From Flavobacterium frigidarium DSM 17623 (GTDB taxonomy: Bacteria > Bacteroidota > Bacteroidia > Flavobacteriales > Flavobacteriaceae): a DNA stretch of 64,000 nucleotides. Position 1 is the stretch's first letter. The number at the start of each line of letters is the position of its first letter. The stretch is from the NCBI RefSeq assembly GCF_000425505.1, contig NZ_KE384393.1, forward strand, positions 62,001 through 126,000, in the 5' to 3' direction. A program made the position numbers and the translations under genes. Shown here piece after piece: positions 1 to 9,680 of the stretch. A model generated the notes under the pieces. It did not search any database. It saw nothing but the letters and a program-made list of their open reading frames with translations, and was not told where the DNA came from.

Positions 1-1209
1 GGATTTCATGACTGAAGAAATAAATGGGTATTCTTCAGCAAATCTTTTTTTCAGGCCTCGTAAATCTTTATTTTGAGAGTACGCCAACAACATCCATGTT
101 TTCTTAGCGGTGTTTCTGGAAGTCGCAAAAGTTGTTGTTTCGGGGTCTCCATATTTTGTGATATCAAAAACTCGTATCAATTCCTCATACCATTGACCTG
201 AAGTAGTAGCTTCTAAATACCTATCCAGTTCTTTTACAACCTTATCAGATGCACCTTCTCGATATTTTTTCAACAGAATATTAAACAAAACGGGTTGTGA
301 GTTGGAAAGGTCTAAATAAGACATTTTTTCATAACCAACAATAAAAGGCCTTAGGTCGCTAGCCATGTTGGTTAAGTTCGAATCTAGTCTTTTATTGGTA
401 GAGTTCCTTTTGAATCTGAGCGTTTTATTATTTCGGCCATTATGTATATTGTTTATGGATGAAATCCTTGAAGAGTAACGTTTAAATGCTTTCGATTCTT
501 CATCACCATTTGCTGATTCTTCAACTTCTTTTTGATATTGCTTTTTGGTATGCGCTATTGCTTCATCATAATTTATTTCTAAATTCTTTCTGTAGTAGCT
601 TCCCATTTTTTTGATGTGGGTGGGAGCGTTGTTTATTTCTTTGGAATCTGCCTCGTAATCCTTCGTTAAAAACTTTTTATTGGATGAGGTAATTGGTATT
701 TTTATTTTGTACCATGAATCATAAATCCTACTTTTTTGAATCGCTTTAATCCCTTTGGTATCGGGGCTTTCAAGAGTTATTTGTATGTTGTCACGTAAAC
801 AATAGGTATATACTACTTCCTTTATCTTATCTCCATTTATCTTCAACAAACTATTTGTCTTTAAAATATAAGTTTCCATCAACTGAAGATAATAATGTGT
901 TGCTCTTCCCTCGAAATAGAAATCATGCCAAATAATATTATTAATTATTAACCATGTGATATAGTTATTGTAATCATTTCCAAACTTCATTTGTAGATAC
1001 CTTGAATCCATTGGGATAAAATGAAAAGGATAGTCTTCTGAACTTCTATTTTGATTTGATTTTGATAAAATATCATTAACTACAGTTAATCCAACTATAA
1101 TTTCTGATTCTTTACTGTTTTCTATTGGTAAGATGTGAGCAGAAAGAAAAAGTAAGTCAACAATTTCTTTTGGTAAACAGAAGGTTCTGTACTTGGTGTA
1201 TTTAGTCAT
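1..1209 (-). CDS. Partial hypothetical protein of mobile-element type
   Basis: An open frame of 403 codons starts at the ATG complementary to 1207-1209 and runs off the left edge without a stop, so the C-terminus is missing. I do not recognise a named family with certainty. Residues 300-306 read DLSNSQP, preceded by a hydrophobic strand (KMSYL) and a DLRPFI segment. This recalls motif A of family A polymerases (DxSQ), but that is inference only. The protein is rich in Lys and Asn and has no signal peptide or membrane segment. A strong hairpin lies 46 bases upstream of the start, and a helix-turn-helix gene follows on the same strand further upstream. The context suggests a plasmid, phage or integrative-element gene. 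Confidence 0.6.
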   Translation of the reverse strand, partial: MTKYTKYRTFCLPKEIVDLLFLSAHILPIENSKESEIIVGLTVVNDILSKSNQNRSSEDYPFHFIPMDSRYLQMKFGNDYNNYITWLIINNIIWHDFYFEGRATHYYLQLMETYILKTNSLLKINGDKIKEVVYTYCLRDNIQITLESPDTKGIKAIQKSRIYDSWYKIKIPITSSNKKFLTKDYEADSKEINNAPTHIKKMGSYYRKNLEINYDEAIAHTKKQYQKEVEESANGDEESKAFKRYSSRISSINNIHNGRNNKTLRFKRNSTNKRLDSNLTNMASDLRPFIVGYEKMSYLDLSNSQPVLFNILLKKYREGASDKVVKELDRYLEATTSGQWYEELIRVFDITKYGDPETTTFATSRNTAKKTWMLLAYSQNKDLRGLKKRFAEEYPFISSVMKS

Positions 1210-1593
1210 AAAATAGTATTCTCTCTTTATATTATAGTTCTCTCTTTTATTTAAGCTGGGGAGAGAACCAAATGTAGCTAACATTTGGAACCCAGCTAAC
1301 GGTATTACTACCATTCTAAATAAATATACTAAACATGAAAAGAATTGTCAATACTTAATAAAAAAATACTATTATTTTTTTGTACCAAAACCGCAGTTTA
1401 TAGCCGTTTTACATGTACCTTATTCCCCCTAATGCTCCTGCAACCCTTCTATCGACTAGTATTCCCAATCACCGATTACACCTCTTCTAAAGCCCTTTTT
1501 AGCAAATACTCAAGCTCCCAGTATGAAACGGTGTTCACACACACTCTATTTTTTGAATTTGAAATTATTTCAGTTATAAAATCAGTCTTTTAA
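1210..1593. other. Gap without a convincing gene
   Basis: This 384-base stretch holds the hairpin at 1255-1296 and little else that I can support. An 82-codon plus-strand frame at 1345-1593 has low-complexity composition and no recognisable motif. On the minus strand a 37-codon open stretch ending at 1476 reads like a protein tail (VSYWELEYLLKRALEEV), but it has no ATG start and could be a gene remnant. Confidence 0.4.
1255..1296. repeat. Inverted repeat (two-step hairpin)
   Basis: GCTGGG at 1255-1260 pairs with CCCAGC at 1291-1296, and inside it CCAAATGT at 1268-1275 pairs with ACATTTGG at 1281-1288 around a five-base loop. It lies in the leader of the minus-strand gene that starts at 1209. 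There is no T-run directly after it, so a plain terminator is unlikely. It could be an operator, an initiator-protein site or an RNA leader structure. Confidence 0.6.
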
Positions 1594-1872
1594 TCAGTTA
1601 ATTCGAATTAGTCTTCCCATCAATTCTCCTCGTTTGTAATAGACTCTATTGCCAATACCATAAGCTATTATTTGACCTTTTTTAGTCCAATTATATAGTG
1701 TGGTAATATTAATTTTCAACAAACTAGATGCTTCTGCTCTAGTTAATAATTCATCAGGATTATCTATTGGTATATTTTTTCTAAATTCTTCTAGTTGTTC
1801 AGCGACAACTTTTCTAATTAATTCCTCCAAGTCACTTGGAGTCAAATTATGTAATAGGATTGCGTTTTCCAT
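1594..1872 (-). CDS. Helix-turn-helix (excisionase/MerR-like) DNA-binding protein
   Basis: A small protein of about 92 residues. I prefer the internal Met (MENAILLHNL) over the upstream Met at 1902, because related proteins of mobile elements in Bacteroidetes start close to an LEELI segment. The N-terminal half is a charged helix (LEELIRKVVAEQLEEF) that could dimerise. The C-terminal half contains a winged-helix DNA-binding motif (TRAEASSLLKINITTLYNW, then a basic wing GNRVYYKRGEL), typical of HTH_17/excisionase domains. Such proteins usually act as excisionases or transcription factors of integrative elements. It is transcribed away from the restriction operon that begins at 2029. Confidence 0.7.
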   Translation of the reverse strand: MENAILLHNLTPSDLEELIRKVVAEQLEEFRKNIPIDNPDELLTRAEASSLLKINITTLYNWTKKGQIIAYGIGNRVYYKRGELMGRLIRIN

Positions 1873-2028
1873 TTCTAAGTTTTTAAATGAATATATCACC
1901 AACTAAAGTACTGTATATTAACAATTTAATGAGTTGTTTTTGAAAAACAGATAAAATAATTGTAAGAAATAGACAGAATCTATTACATTTATATGCTTAC
2001 AGACAAAAAGCTATTCTCAATTTAAAGC

Positions 2029-5000
2029 TTGATAATGAATATTATAGACAATAAAAGTAGATTGCTACTTGAAGAACTTAAGACTTTAATCACTCCAAAT
2101 TCTAATATTTACATAAGTTGCAACCATTTTACTGCATTCGCTTTATTTGAATTAGTTGACATATTCTCAAAATCACAACAAATCAATTTACTATTGAGTA
2201 ATAATTTTGATGCTGAAGATGATTTTCGATTTATTCAAAATGAAAAAGAAAATAAATTAAATTTTTTATTAGACCGAAAGTACCGAATAAACCAAGTCCT
2301 TGGGCTTATGGATGATAAAATTCAAATTAGAAAAGGTGGAATTGGTAATCAAAATATTCTGATTGTAGAAAATGATGGGATTTCTAATTGTTTCTTCTTA
2401 ACGCCTTTAGACCTTGACTCAGTATGTTTGGGAACTATCAATGATGAGAATTTAATTTTTATAAATAATATTGAAGATACCCAAAATCAATATCTGAATT
2501 ATTTCAATGGAGCTTGGAACAGTAGTAAGACAGTTTTGAATGATGCAGTCAAAACTCTACTAGAAAAAGGAACCAATACTATTTCAGCTGAAGCCATTTA
2601 CAAGTATAGTATTCGAGAAATATTTCATTATTCAACGGTTAACGAAAGAGCCGATGAGAAGTTAGAAAAAACAGGATTTAAAAATTCTAAAATTTGGAGT
2701 TTGCTGTACAATTTCCAGAAGGATGCAGTAATTGGAGCCATTGATAAAATTGAAACGTATGGTGGCTGTATTATAGCTGATTCTGTTGGTTTAGGAAAAA
2801 CTTTTGAGGCGTTGGCGGTAATTAAATACTATCTTCTAAGGAATGACCAAAGAGTCTTACTACTTGCGCCAAAAAAGTTAAGAGAAAACTGGACAGTTTA
2901 TACACTCAACGACAAAAGAAACATTCTTGCTGAAGACCGTTTAAATTTTGATGTGTTAAATCATACCGATTTGACCAGAGAAAGAGGGAAATCAGGCGAT
3001 ATTGATTTAGAGACAATTCATTGGGGAAATTATGATTTGGTTGTTATCGATGAATCTCATAACTTCAGAAATAATCCCAACAAAAGGGATGGAATGACTC
3101 GTTACAAGCGTTTAATAAATCAGGTGATAAAAGCGAATATCAGAACAAAAGTCTTGATGCTGTCTGCTACTCCCGTAAATAATAAAATGAACGATTTGAA
3201 GAATCAAGTCTCTTTTATTACAGAAGGTAACGACCGCTATTTCAGTCAGTATGGAATTGATAGTATCAGTCAGGTAATGAAGGATGCCCAAAGAAAATTC
3301 ACCTTATGGTACAAAAATGGAGACCCAAATAATCTTGATGTAGGTGGGCTAATGGAAAGCTTGGATGGTTCCTACTTTAGAATATTAGACATGTTAACCA
3401 TTGCGAGGTCTCGTAAACATATTGAGAAATACTATGACATGTCAGATATTGGTAATTTTCCAAATAGATTAATGCCAATAACTCTAACTCCTGAAATTGA
3501 TACTAAAAATCAATTTAGCGATATTGGACAAATCTATGATGAAATTAGTACCCTTACTCTAGCATCTTATACTCCTCTAGCTTATGTAAGAGCCGATAAA
3601 AGAGAAGAATACGAAGCTAAATACGACATGGAAACAGGCACTGGAAGCGTTTTTAGGCAAGTTGACCGTGAGCAAAGTTTAATATACTTGATGCGTGTAA
3701 ACCTTTTAAAACGTTTGGAAAGTTCCATTCACTCCTTTGGATTAACGGTTGAAAAATTAATTAATTTCATAGACTCCAACTTACAACAAATTGAAAATCA
3801 TCAATCAGGAACTTTGGATTTTGACTTGGACATCAACAACATCGATATTGATGATACTGAATTAGAAGACTTATTGGTTGGTGGTAAAACTAAAGTATTG
3901 ATTCAGGATTTAGATAATATTGCATGGAAACAAGATTTAAAACAAGACAAAGCTGTTTTGGTTAAATTAATGGGAAACATCAAGTTGATTGATGTAGAAC
4001 GTGATGCAAAATTACTAGAACTTAAAAATAGAATTGAAGAAAAACTACATAAACCAATTAATGATAATAACAAGAAAGTAATTGTGTTTACTGCTTTTGC
4101 CGATACTGCAAATTACTTGTATAACGAATTACACGATTGGTTAAAAAAAGAACATGGTTTAAACTCAGCTTTGATAACTGGTTCTGGTACCAATAAAACC
4201 AACATGCCAAAGTGTAAAACGGATTTGAATACCATCTTGACTAACTTTTCTCCTCTTTCAAAAAAGAGGGCTGAAATTTATCCAGATGAAAAAAATGAAA
4301 TTGATATATTGTTTTGTACCGATTGTATATCTGAAGGACAAAACCTTCAAGATTGTGATTTTTTAGTAAACTATGATATTCACTGGAATCCCGTTCGTAT
4401 CATTCAACGTTTTGGACGTATTGACCGTATCGGGTCTAAAAATGACAATATCCAATTGGTGAATTTTTTCCCAAGTATGGAGCTGGATAGTTTTATTGAT
4501 TTGGTGGCTCGTGTTCAAGGAAGAATGGTAATGCTTGATGTATCTGCTACTGGAGAGGATAATATTATTTCTCAAAACAGCCGTGAAATGCAAGATTTGG
4601 ATTATCGCAAACAACAATTGAAACAATTACAAAATCAGGTGATTGACCTTGAGGATGTTCACGGAAATATTTCCATTACTGATTTAACCTTCAATGATTT
4701 TAAAATTGATTTGGAGAAAAGTACTGATTCCGAATTAGCGGAATTAAAGCACATACCAAAAGCATCTTACGCAATAGTAAAGTCAAATCTTGAGAACGTC
4801 AAACAAGGCATTATTTTCTGCTTAAAAGGCAATAGTGAAGACTTTGCCTCTAAACTTAAAAACAACATCTTATATCCCTTCTTTTTGGTTTATATTAGCA
4901 TGGATGGTGCCGAAATCATCAAAGCTTCTCAAACTAAAATAGCCTTAGATTATTTTAGAAAATTAGCTATGGGTAATGATAGAATTATTCCAGAATTAAT

Positions 5001-5205
5001 TGCTGAATTTGACAAAGAAACCAAAGCAAACAAAAAGATGGATGCTTATGCTAATTTACTTAAAACTGCTATTCAAGAAGTGATTGGTGTACAGGAAGAA
5101 GTAGGACTGGATTCACTGGCTACTGCTGGTGGAACTACATTATTGAGTTCCGTTATCAGTCAGGAAGAAAATTTAGAACTAATCAGTTATTTGATTATTA
5201 AATAA
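2029..5205 (+). CDS. SNF2-type helicase with degenerate PLD-like N-terminus (restriction-like system)
   Basis: A 1058-residue superfamily 2 ATPase. Seen directly: Walker A DSVGLGKT at 251-258, DESH at 341-344, SATP at 379-382 and motif VI QRFGRIDRIG at about 793-802, which together indicate an SNF2/helicase-related core. Residues about 20-170 resemble the phospholipase D-like domain that precedes such helicases in defence loci, but at the expected HxK site the sequence reads QNILIVEN, so the catalytic His and Lys appear to be lost. The DUF4391 gene starts 3 bases downstream and the methyltransferase follows with a 4-base overlap, so the genes form an operon. By context it is inferred to translocate on or remodel foreign DNA. 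I recall a similar gene set described as an RM-like defence system but could not check this. Confidence 0.85.
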   Translation: MIMNIIDNKSRLLLEELKTLITPNSNIYISCNHFTAFALFELVDIFSKSQQINLLLSNNFDAEDDFRFIQNEKENKLNFLLDRKYRINQVLGLMDDKIQIRKGGIGNQNILIVENDGISNCFFLTPLDLDSVCLGTINDENLIFINNIEDTQNQYLNYFNGAWNSSKTVLNDAVKTLLEKGTNTISAEAIYKYSIREIFHYSTVNERADEKLEKTGFKNSKIWSLLYNFQKDAVIGAIDKIETYGGCIIADSVGLGKTFEALAVIKYYLLRNDQRVLLLAPKKLRENWTVYTLNDKRNILAEDRLNFDVLNHTDLTRERGKSGDIDLETIHWGNYDLVVIDESHNFRNNPNKRDGMTRYKRLINQVIKANIRTKVLMLSATPVNNKMNDLKNQVSFITEGNDRYFSQYGIDSISQVMKDAQRKFTLWYKNGDPNNLDVGGLMESLDGSYFRILDMLTIARSRKHIEKYYDMSDIGNFPNRLMPITLTPEIDTKNQFSDIGQIYDEISTLTLASYTPLAYVRADKREEYEAKYDMETGTGSVFRQVDREQSLIYLMRVNLLKRLESSIHSFGLTVEKLINFIDSNLQQIENHQSGTLDFDLDINNIDIDDTELEDLLVGGKTKVLIQDLDNIAWKQDLKQDKAVLVKLMGNIKLIDVERDAKLLELKNRIEEKLHKPINDNNKKVIVFTAFADTANYLYNELHDWLKKEHGLNSALITGSGTNKTNMPKCKTDLNTILTNFSPLSKKRAEIYPDEKNEIDILFCTDCISEGQNLQDCDFLVNYDIHWNPVRIIQRFGRIDRIGSKNDNIQLVNFFPSMELDSFIDLVARVQGRMVMLDVSATGEDNIISQNSREMQDLDYRKQQLKQLQNQVIDLEDVHGNISITDLTFNDFKIDLEKSTDSELAELKHIPKASYAIVKSNLENVKQGIIFCLKGNSEDFASKLKNNILYPFFLVYISMDGAEIIKASQTKIALDYFRKLAMGNDRIIPELIAEFDKETKANKKMDAYANLLKTAIQEVIGVQEEVGLDSLATAGGTTLLSSVISQEENLELISYLIIK

Positions 5206-5208
5206 AGA

Positions 5209-5976
5209 ATGAGTTTTAACTATAACAAAATATTAAATATACCTGAAAGGGCTATTATCAGTAAGAAAATAAGCAAGGCTTTCTTTATTAGAAACTTTGA
5301 GTTAAGTTCTGCTGACAAAAAAATATTGAACGAAATTATCATGATGGAATGGTTGGCGAGTATTAAACCTTCCAACTCAAATATTGCTTTGTTCCAAAAT
5401 GAAAATTCTATTTTTGAGGAAATTCAAGTAATGACATGCACACTATCAGGAAACCTTATCAAAGGTACGATTGATAGAGTCATTAATTTATTCCAGAAAC
5501 ACATTCCGTATCCCATTGTTTTGGTGATTGAAAATGCAGATGAATTTGTAGTGAACGTTTGCGACAAAAAAATCAATCAAAATGATAAATCAAAACGAAC
5601 TATTGAGGCTTTTATAAACTCACCCAATGTTTCAAAATTATATAAAAATGAGTTTGTTGGTGCTTTCTTTGAAGGCTTGGATTTTGCCGTTTTAGACAAA
5701 ACCAACTTAGAAACTACTTATAAAAGTTATACCTCTGCTATTGTACAATTTCAAACCGCAATGGTTACGGGAACCTTCAATAAACGAAGTTCCATAAGAA
5801 CGGATGACGACCTAAAACATCTGGAAACGATACAAAAAATAGAAAAAGAAATCCTTACTTTGTCAAACCAAATAAAAAAAGAATCCCAACTCAATAATAG
5901 AGTTTCTTTGAACATTCAAATCCAGAAGAAAAGAAATGAAATTGAGCATCTTAAAACATTATTAAACACACTATGA
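5209..5976 (+). CDS. DUF4391 family protein
   Basis: A 255-residue protein whose N-terminal two thirds match the pattern of DUF4391: an ISKKISKAFF segment near the start, then alternating beta strands including an FEEIQVMTCTL strand. The last 50 residues (about 204-252) form a predicted coiled coil rich in Lys, Glu and Leu. The biochemical role of DUF4391 is not known. The family occurs next to SNF2 helicases and type III methylases in restriction-like loci, which is exactly the setting here. Its stop overlaps the methyltransferase start by 4 bases (ATGA), implying translational coupling. Confidence 0.8.
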   Translation: MSFNYNKILNIPERAIISKKISKAFFIRNFELSSADKKILNEIIMMEWLASIKPSNSNIALFQNENSIFEEIQVMTCTLSGNLIKGTIDRVINLFQKHIPYPIVLVIENADEFVVNVCDKKINQNDKSKRTIEAFINSPNVSKLYKNEFVGAFFEGLDFAVLDKTNLETTYKSYTSAIVQFQTAMVTGTFNKRSSIRTDDDLKHLETIQKIEKEILTLSNQIKKESQLNNRVSLNIQIQKKRNEIEHLKTLLNTL

Positions 5977-7943
5977 GCTTAGATAAAATTAAAAAAGGAG
6001 ACGAACTTACTCAAAGTTTAGATATAGTAAATGATAATATTGCACGACTGAAAGAGCTTTTTCCTGAAGTACTTACAGAAGGCAAAATTGATTTTAAGGT
6101 GTTGCAAGATATTTTGGGAAAGGAAATTGAAGATGAAGAGGAATATTACCGTTTTACATGGGCTGGTAAAACTCAAGCCCGTAGAGAAGCACACAAACCA
6201 AGTACAGGAACTTTAAGACCAGCTAAAGAGGAAAGTTTAAACTGGGATACAACTGAAAACTTGTATATAGAAGGCGATAATCTTGAAGTACTAAAGTTGT
6301 TGCAAAAAAGCTACAACAACATGGTAAAAATGATTTACATTGACCCACCATATAATACTGGAAATGATTTTGTTTATAAAGATAATTACAAAGATAATTT
6401 AAAGAATTACCAACAAATTTCTGGACAAATTGATGATGAGGGTAATAAGCTTTCTACTAATACAGATACTAATGGTCGTTATCATTCCAATTGGCTAAAT
6501 ATGATGTATCCTCGATTGAGTTTAGCAAGAAATTTGCTAAATGAAGAAGGAATAATATTTATTTCAATTGATGATAAAGAAGTCGAAAACTTAAAAAAAC
6601 TATCTCATGAAATATTTGGAGAAGAAAATTTTATTGGCTGTATTGTAAGAACAACTGGACAAACAACTGGACAAGATAGCGAAGGATTAGGTAGTTCATT
6701 TGACTACTTCCTTGTATATTCAAAAACCTCAAACAGAGGACTTAATGGTCTCCCTTTAACAGAACATGATTTAAAAAGGTTTGAAAATGAAGATGAGAAA
6801 GGTAAATATGCCTATGACCAAATGAGAAAGACGGGAAGTAGTGATAAGAGAACCGATAGACCTAATATGTATTACCCAGTTATTGACCCTGATGGTAATG
6901 AAGTTTATCCAATTGGACCTGGTGGATACGAAAGTCGTTGGCGTTTTGAAAATAATACATTTAAGAGATTTTTAGAAGAAGGTTTAATTTTATGGAAAAA
7001 AACAAAAAAAGATGATTCTACAGTTTGGTGGCCATATGTTAAATATTATTTAGAAGGAAGAACAAAAAGACCTTCGCCACTATGGAATGATTTAGAAGGA
7101 AATAAAAAAGCTTCTAGAGATTTGAGAACGTTATTTAATGGAAAAAAAATATTTGATTTTCCAAAACCTCTCGAACTAATTGAAAGGATTATTACCATTT
7201 CTTGTGACAAAACTAATGATATAATTTTGGATTTTTTCTCAGGCTCAGCGACTACTGCTCATGCAGTAATGCAAATTAATTCAAAAGATGGTGGAAAAAG
7301 AAAATATATTCAAGTTCAACTTCCTGAAGCAATCGACGAAAAAAGCGAAGCCTTCAAAGAGGGTTATACTAATATTGCTGAAATTGGAAAAGAACGAATA
7401 AGAAGAGCAGGAAAATTAATTGTTGCAAAAAAATTAGCAGAAATAGAAAAGCTAAAATCAAAAAACAGCTTATTGGAAGAAGACCAACAAGAAATTAATA
7501 GATTACAAATAGCAATTACTAATTTAGACCTAGGTTTCAAAGTTTTCAAATTAGACAGTTCTAACATTAAAGGTTGGGATGGCAATCCAGATAATCTAGT
7601 AGATAATTTGTTTGATTCTCAAGACAACATTAAAACTGGTCGTACCGAAGAAGATGTGTTGTTTGAAATATTATTAAAGTACGGTCTAGATTTAACCTTA
7701 CCAATCGATGAAAAAATCATTGAAGGTAAAAAAGTTTTTAGTGTTGGTTTGGGAGCTTTATTCATTTGCCTTGCAGATGGTATTACTAGCAAAGTAGCTG
7801 AAGGAATTGGAGCTTGGAAAGAAGCCTTAAACCCAGAAGTATGTAGAGTTATTTTTAAAGACTCAGGTTTTGGTGATGTTGATAAAACAAATTCAGTTCA
7901 AACTTTGAAGCGTTTTGGTATTAACGAAATTAAGAGTATTTAG
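5973..7943 (+). CDS. Type III-like site-specific DNA (adenine-N6) methyltransferase
   Basis: This 656-residue protein has the catalytic motif DPPYNTGND starting at residue 124 and the AdoMet-binding motif DFFSGSATT starting at residue 420. The order of catalytic motif before the AdoMet motif places it in the beta class used by type III Mod subunits. The stretch between the two motifs is long and variable, as expected for the target recognition region. The C-terminal 150 residues follow type III Mod proteins, including a paired Leu/Lys helix. It should methylate one strand of an asymmetric site to protect host DNA. It is separated from the restriction subunit (9681) by a one-gene insertion, which is unusual because mod and res are normally adjacent. 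Confidence 0.92.
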   Translation: MSLDKIKKGDELTQSLDIVNDNIARLKELFPEVLTEGKIDFKVLQDILGKEIEDEEEYYRFTWAGKTQARREAHKPSTGTLRPAKEESLNWDTTENLYIEGDNLEVLKLLQKSYNNMVKMIYIDPPYNTGNDFVYKDNYKDNLKNYQQISGQIDDEGNKLSTNTDTNGRYHSNWLNMMYPRLSLARNLLNEEGIIFISIDDKEVENLKKLSHEIFGEENFIGCIVRTTGQTTGQDSEGLGSSFDYFLVYSKTSNRGLNGLPLTEHDLKRFENEDEKGKYAYDQMRKTGSSDKRTDRPNMYYPVIDPDGNEVYPIGPGGYESRWRFENNTFKRFLEEGLILWKKTKKDDSTVWWPYVKYYLEGRTKRPSPLWNDLEGNKKASRDLRTLFNGKKIFDFPKPLELIERIITISCDKTNDIILDFFSGSATTAHAVMQINSKDGGKRKYIQVQLPEAIDEKSEAFKEGYTNIAEIGKERIRRAGKLIVAKKLAEIEKLKSKNSLLEEDQQEINRLQIAITNLDLGFKVFKLDSSNIKGWDGNPDNLVDNLFDSQDNIKTGRTEEDVLFEILLKYGLDLTLPIDEKIIEGKKVFSVGLGALFICLADGITSKVAEGIGAWKEALNPEVCRVIFKDSGFGDVDKTNSVQTLKRFGINEIKSI

Positions 7944-7967
7944 CACTAAGTAAGTTTAGATACTAGT

Positions 7968-8052
7968 TAAGCAAGGAGATAATAATAGACCTAAACGCAA
8001 CCATATCAATACATAGTAGTATCTAAGCAAGAAAACATAATAAATAAGCAAG
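7968..8052. repeat. Repeated TAAGCAAG octamers upstream of the AlbA_2 gene
   Basis: Three exact TAAGCAAG copies stand at 7968-7975, 8024-8031 and 8045-8052, the last touching the start codon at 8053. A fourth exact copy is at 9631-9638 in the gap before the restriction gene, and a near copy (TAAGCAAT) is at 9554. They occur in the two gaps that flank the AlbA_2 gene and may be binding sites or insertion remnants. The significance is not proven. Confidence 0.5.
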
Positions 8053-9513
8053 ATGAGTACCATGATAATTTCAACTATTAATCCTTTAATCATAGATGTG
8101 TATTTGCATACGCAAAAAGAGAACCAATACTTTGAGCGAAAAGGGTTAGGAGAAAAAGATATAAAACCTACTAAAATTGCAGAGGAATTAATAGGCATGC
8201 TTAATGCTGATGGTGGAGTCCTAGCTTTTGGTGTTGCTGATAATGGAGAAATACAAGATGTTAGAACCTTAGGAGATAAACTAGACGCATACAGAACTTT
8301 AGTATTTGATTTTATTCATCCAGCTTGTAACGTAGAATTAGAAGAAATGGAGATAGAGGGCAATTTGATATTTTTATATCACGTTGAACAAGACCTAGAA
8401 CGTATCTTTTCTAGAAAAGACAATGATAATGTTTATTTGAGAGTATTAGATACCAACCGAATACTAGACAGAGATAGAATAAAAAAACTAGAATACGATA
8501 AAGGAATAAGACGTTTTGAGGAAGAAATAGTCAAAGATTTTGATTTTGAAGATTTAGACCAAGATTTACTTGACGAGTATAAAGAAAAGCTAAATTATAA
8601 AGGTGAAGTACTCGATTTATTAGTAAAACGACATCTAGCGAAGAAGAAAGAAGGAGTTTACCAACTAAAAAATGCTTCGGTACTTCTTTTTACACAAGAC
8701 CCTGAAAAATATATTTCATCAGCTTCTGTAAGATATGTAAGATACGAAGGAACTGAAGCATTGACAGGAACCAGTCACAATGTTGTAAAAGATGAAAGGT
8801 TTGAAAATAACATTCCTAGATTAATAGATATATTAAAAGCTTTTTTAAGAGCTTCTTTCAAAGATTACTATTTTTTAGATATCGAAACTGGAAAATTTAA
8901 AAAGGTTCCAGAATATCCTGAAGAAGCTTGGCTGGAAGGAATTGTGAACGCACTTTGTCATCGTTCTTATAATGTACAAGGGAATTCTATATACATCAAA
9001 CATTTTGATAATCGTTTAGAAATTAGCAATAGCGGACCTCTTCCAGCGCAAGTAACTATAGAAAATATCAAAAATGAAAGATTTGCTAGAAACCCACGTG
9101 TAGCAAGAGTACTAGAAGATATGGGATATGTAAGACAACTTAATGAAGGCGTTTCTAGAATATATGAGTCGATGGAAAAATCCATGTTATCTACTCCTGA
9201 ATATAAAGAAGAAAATGGAAATGTTTACCTAATATTAAGAAACAAAATTAGTGGACATTCAAAAACTATTCATGATTCAGTGATGGAAAAAATTGAGAAA
9301 AACTGGGGTGAATGTAATGAGACTCAGAAAAAAATATTTGTATATCTATTTACACGTCATAAAGCTACACTAAGTGAAATCGTTCAATATGTAGCTATAA
9401 ATGAAAATACAGTTAGAGGGTACTTAAATAAGTTTATTGATGATGGATTACTGGACAAATTAAGCACCAAACAAAGAGATATAAATGCTCTTTATATGTT
9501 TAAAAAGCAGTAA
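8053..9513 (+). CDS. AlbA_2 / HATPase_c_4 ATP-binding protein with winged-helix end
   Basis: A 486-residue protein with a divergent AlbA_2 (Schlafen-type) domain at about residues 12-130, marked by QYFERKG and GGVLAFGVADNG. It is followed by an HATPase_c_4 region at about 290-385, with EGIVNALCHRSY as the N-box-like helix and FDNRLEISNSGPLP as the ATP-lid segment. The last 60 residues look like a winged helix (TLSEIVQYVAINENTVRGYL). Such proteins are often annotated as transcriptional regulators and are frequent in type I and III restriction loci. Here the gene sits between mod and res with its own 109- and 167-base flanking gaps, unlike the tightly packed neighbours, so it looks like an inserted cargo or regulatory module. 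Confidence 0.82.
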   Translation: MSTMIISTINPLIIDVYLHTQKENQYFERKGLGEKDIKPTKIAEELIGMLNADGGVLAFGVADNGEIQDVRTLGDKLDAYRTLVFDFIHPACNVELEEMEIEGNLIFLYHVEQDLERIFSRKDNDNVYLRVLDTNRILDRDRIKKLEYDKGIRRFEEEIVKDFDFEDLDQDLLDEYKEKLNYKGEVLDLLVKRHLAKKKEGVYQLKNASVLLFTQDPEKYISSASVRYVRYEGTEALTGTSHNVVKDERFENNIPRLIDILKAFLRASFKDYYFLDIETGKFKKVPEYPEEAWLEGIVNALCHRSYNVQGNSIYIKHFDNRLEISNSGPLPAQVTIENIKNERFARNPRVARVLEDMGYVRQLNEGVSRIYESMEKSMLSTPEYKEENGNVYLILRNKISGHSKTIHDSVMEKIEKNWGECNETQKKIFVYLFTRHKATLSEIVQYVAINENTVRGYLNKFIDDGLLDKLSTKQRDINALYMFKKQ

Positions 9514-9680
9514 AAGTATTATAATTACTTGCATAAAATACAATAGGTAGTAATTAAGCAATTGATAATTATAAAAACAAAGTACTTATAAATAACTGTT
9601 TAGGTTAATTAAGTTAGGTTTAAATAAAGTTAAGCAAGAAAATCTATTATTTAGGTTTTGCTTATGAAATAGAGTTAGTC

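Noticed and set aside
1345..1593. Plus-strand frame of 82 codons
   Set aside because: Low-complexity, aromatic- and Ser-rich translation with no motif, in a gap whose minus strand looks slightly more coding-like.
1700..1906. Plus-strand frame opposite the HTH gene
   Set aside because: It is the shadow of the clear helix-turn-helix protein on the minus strand.
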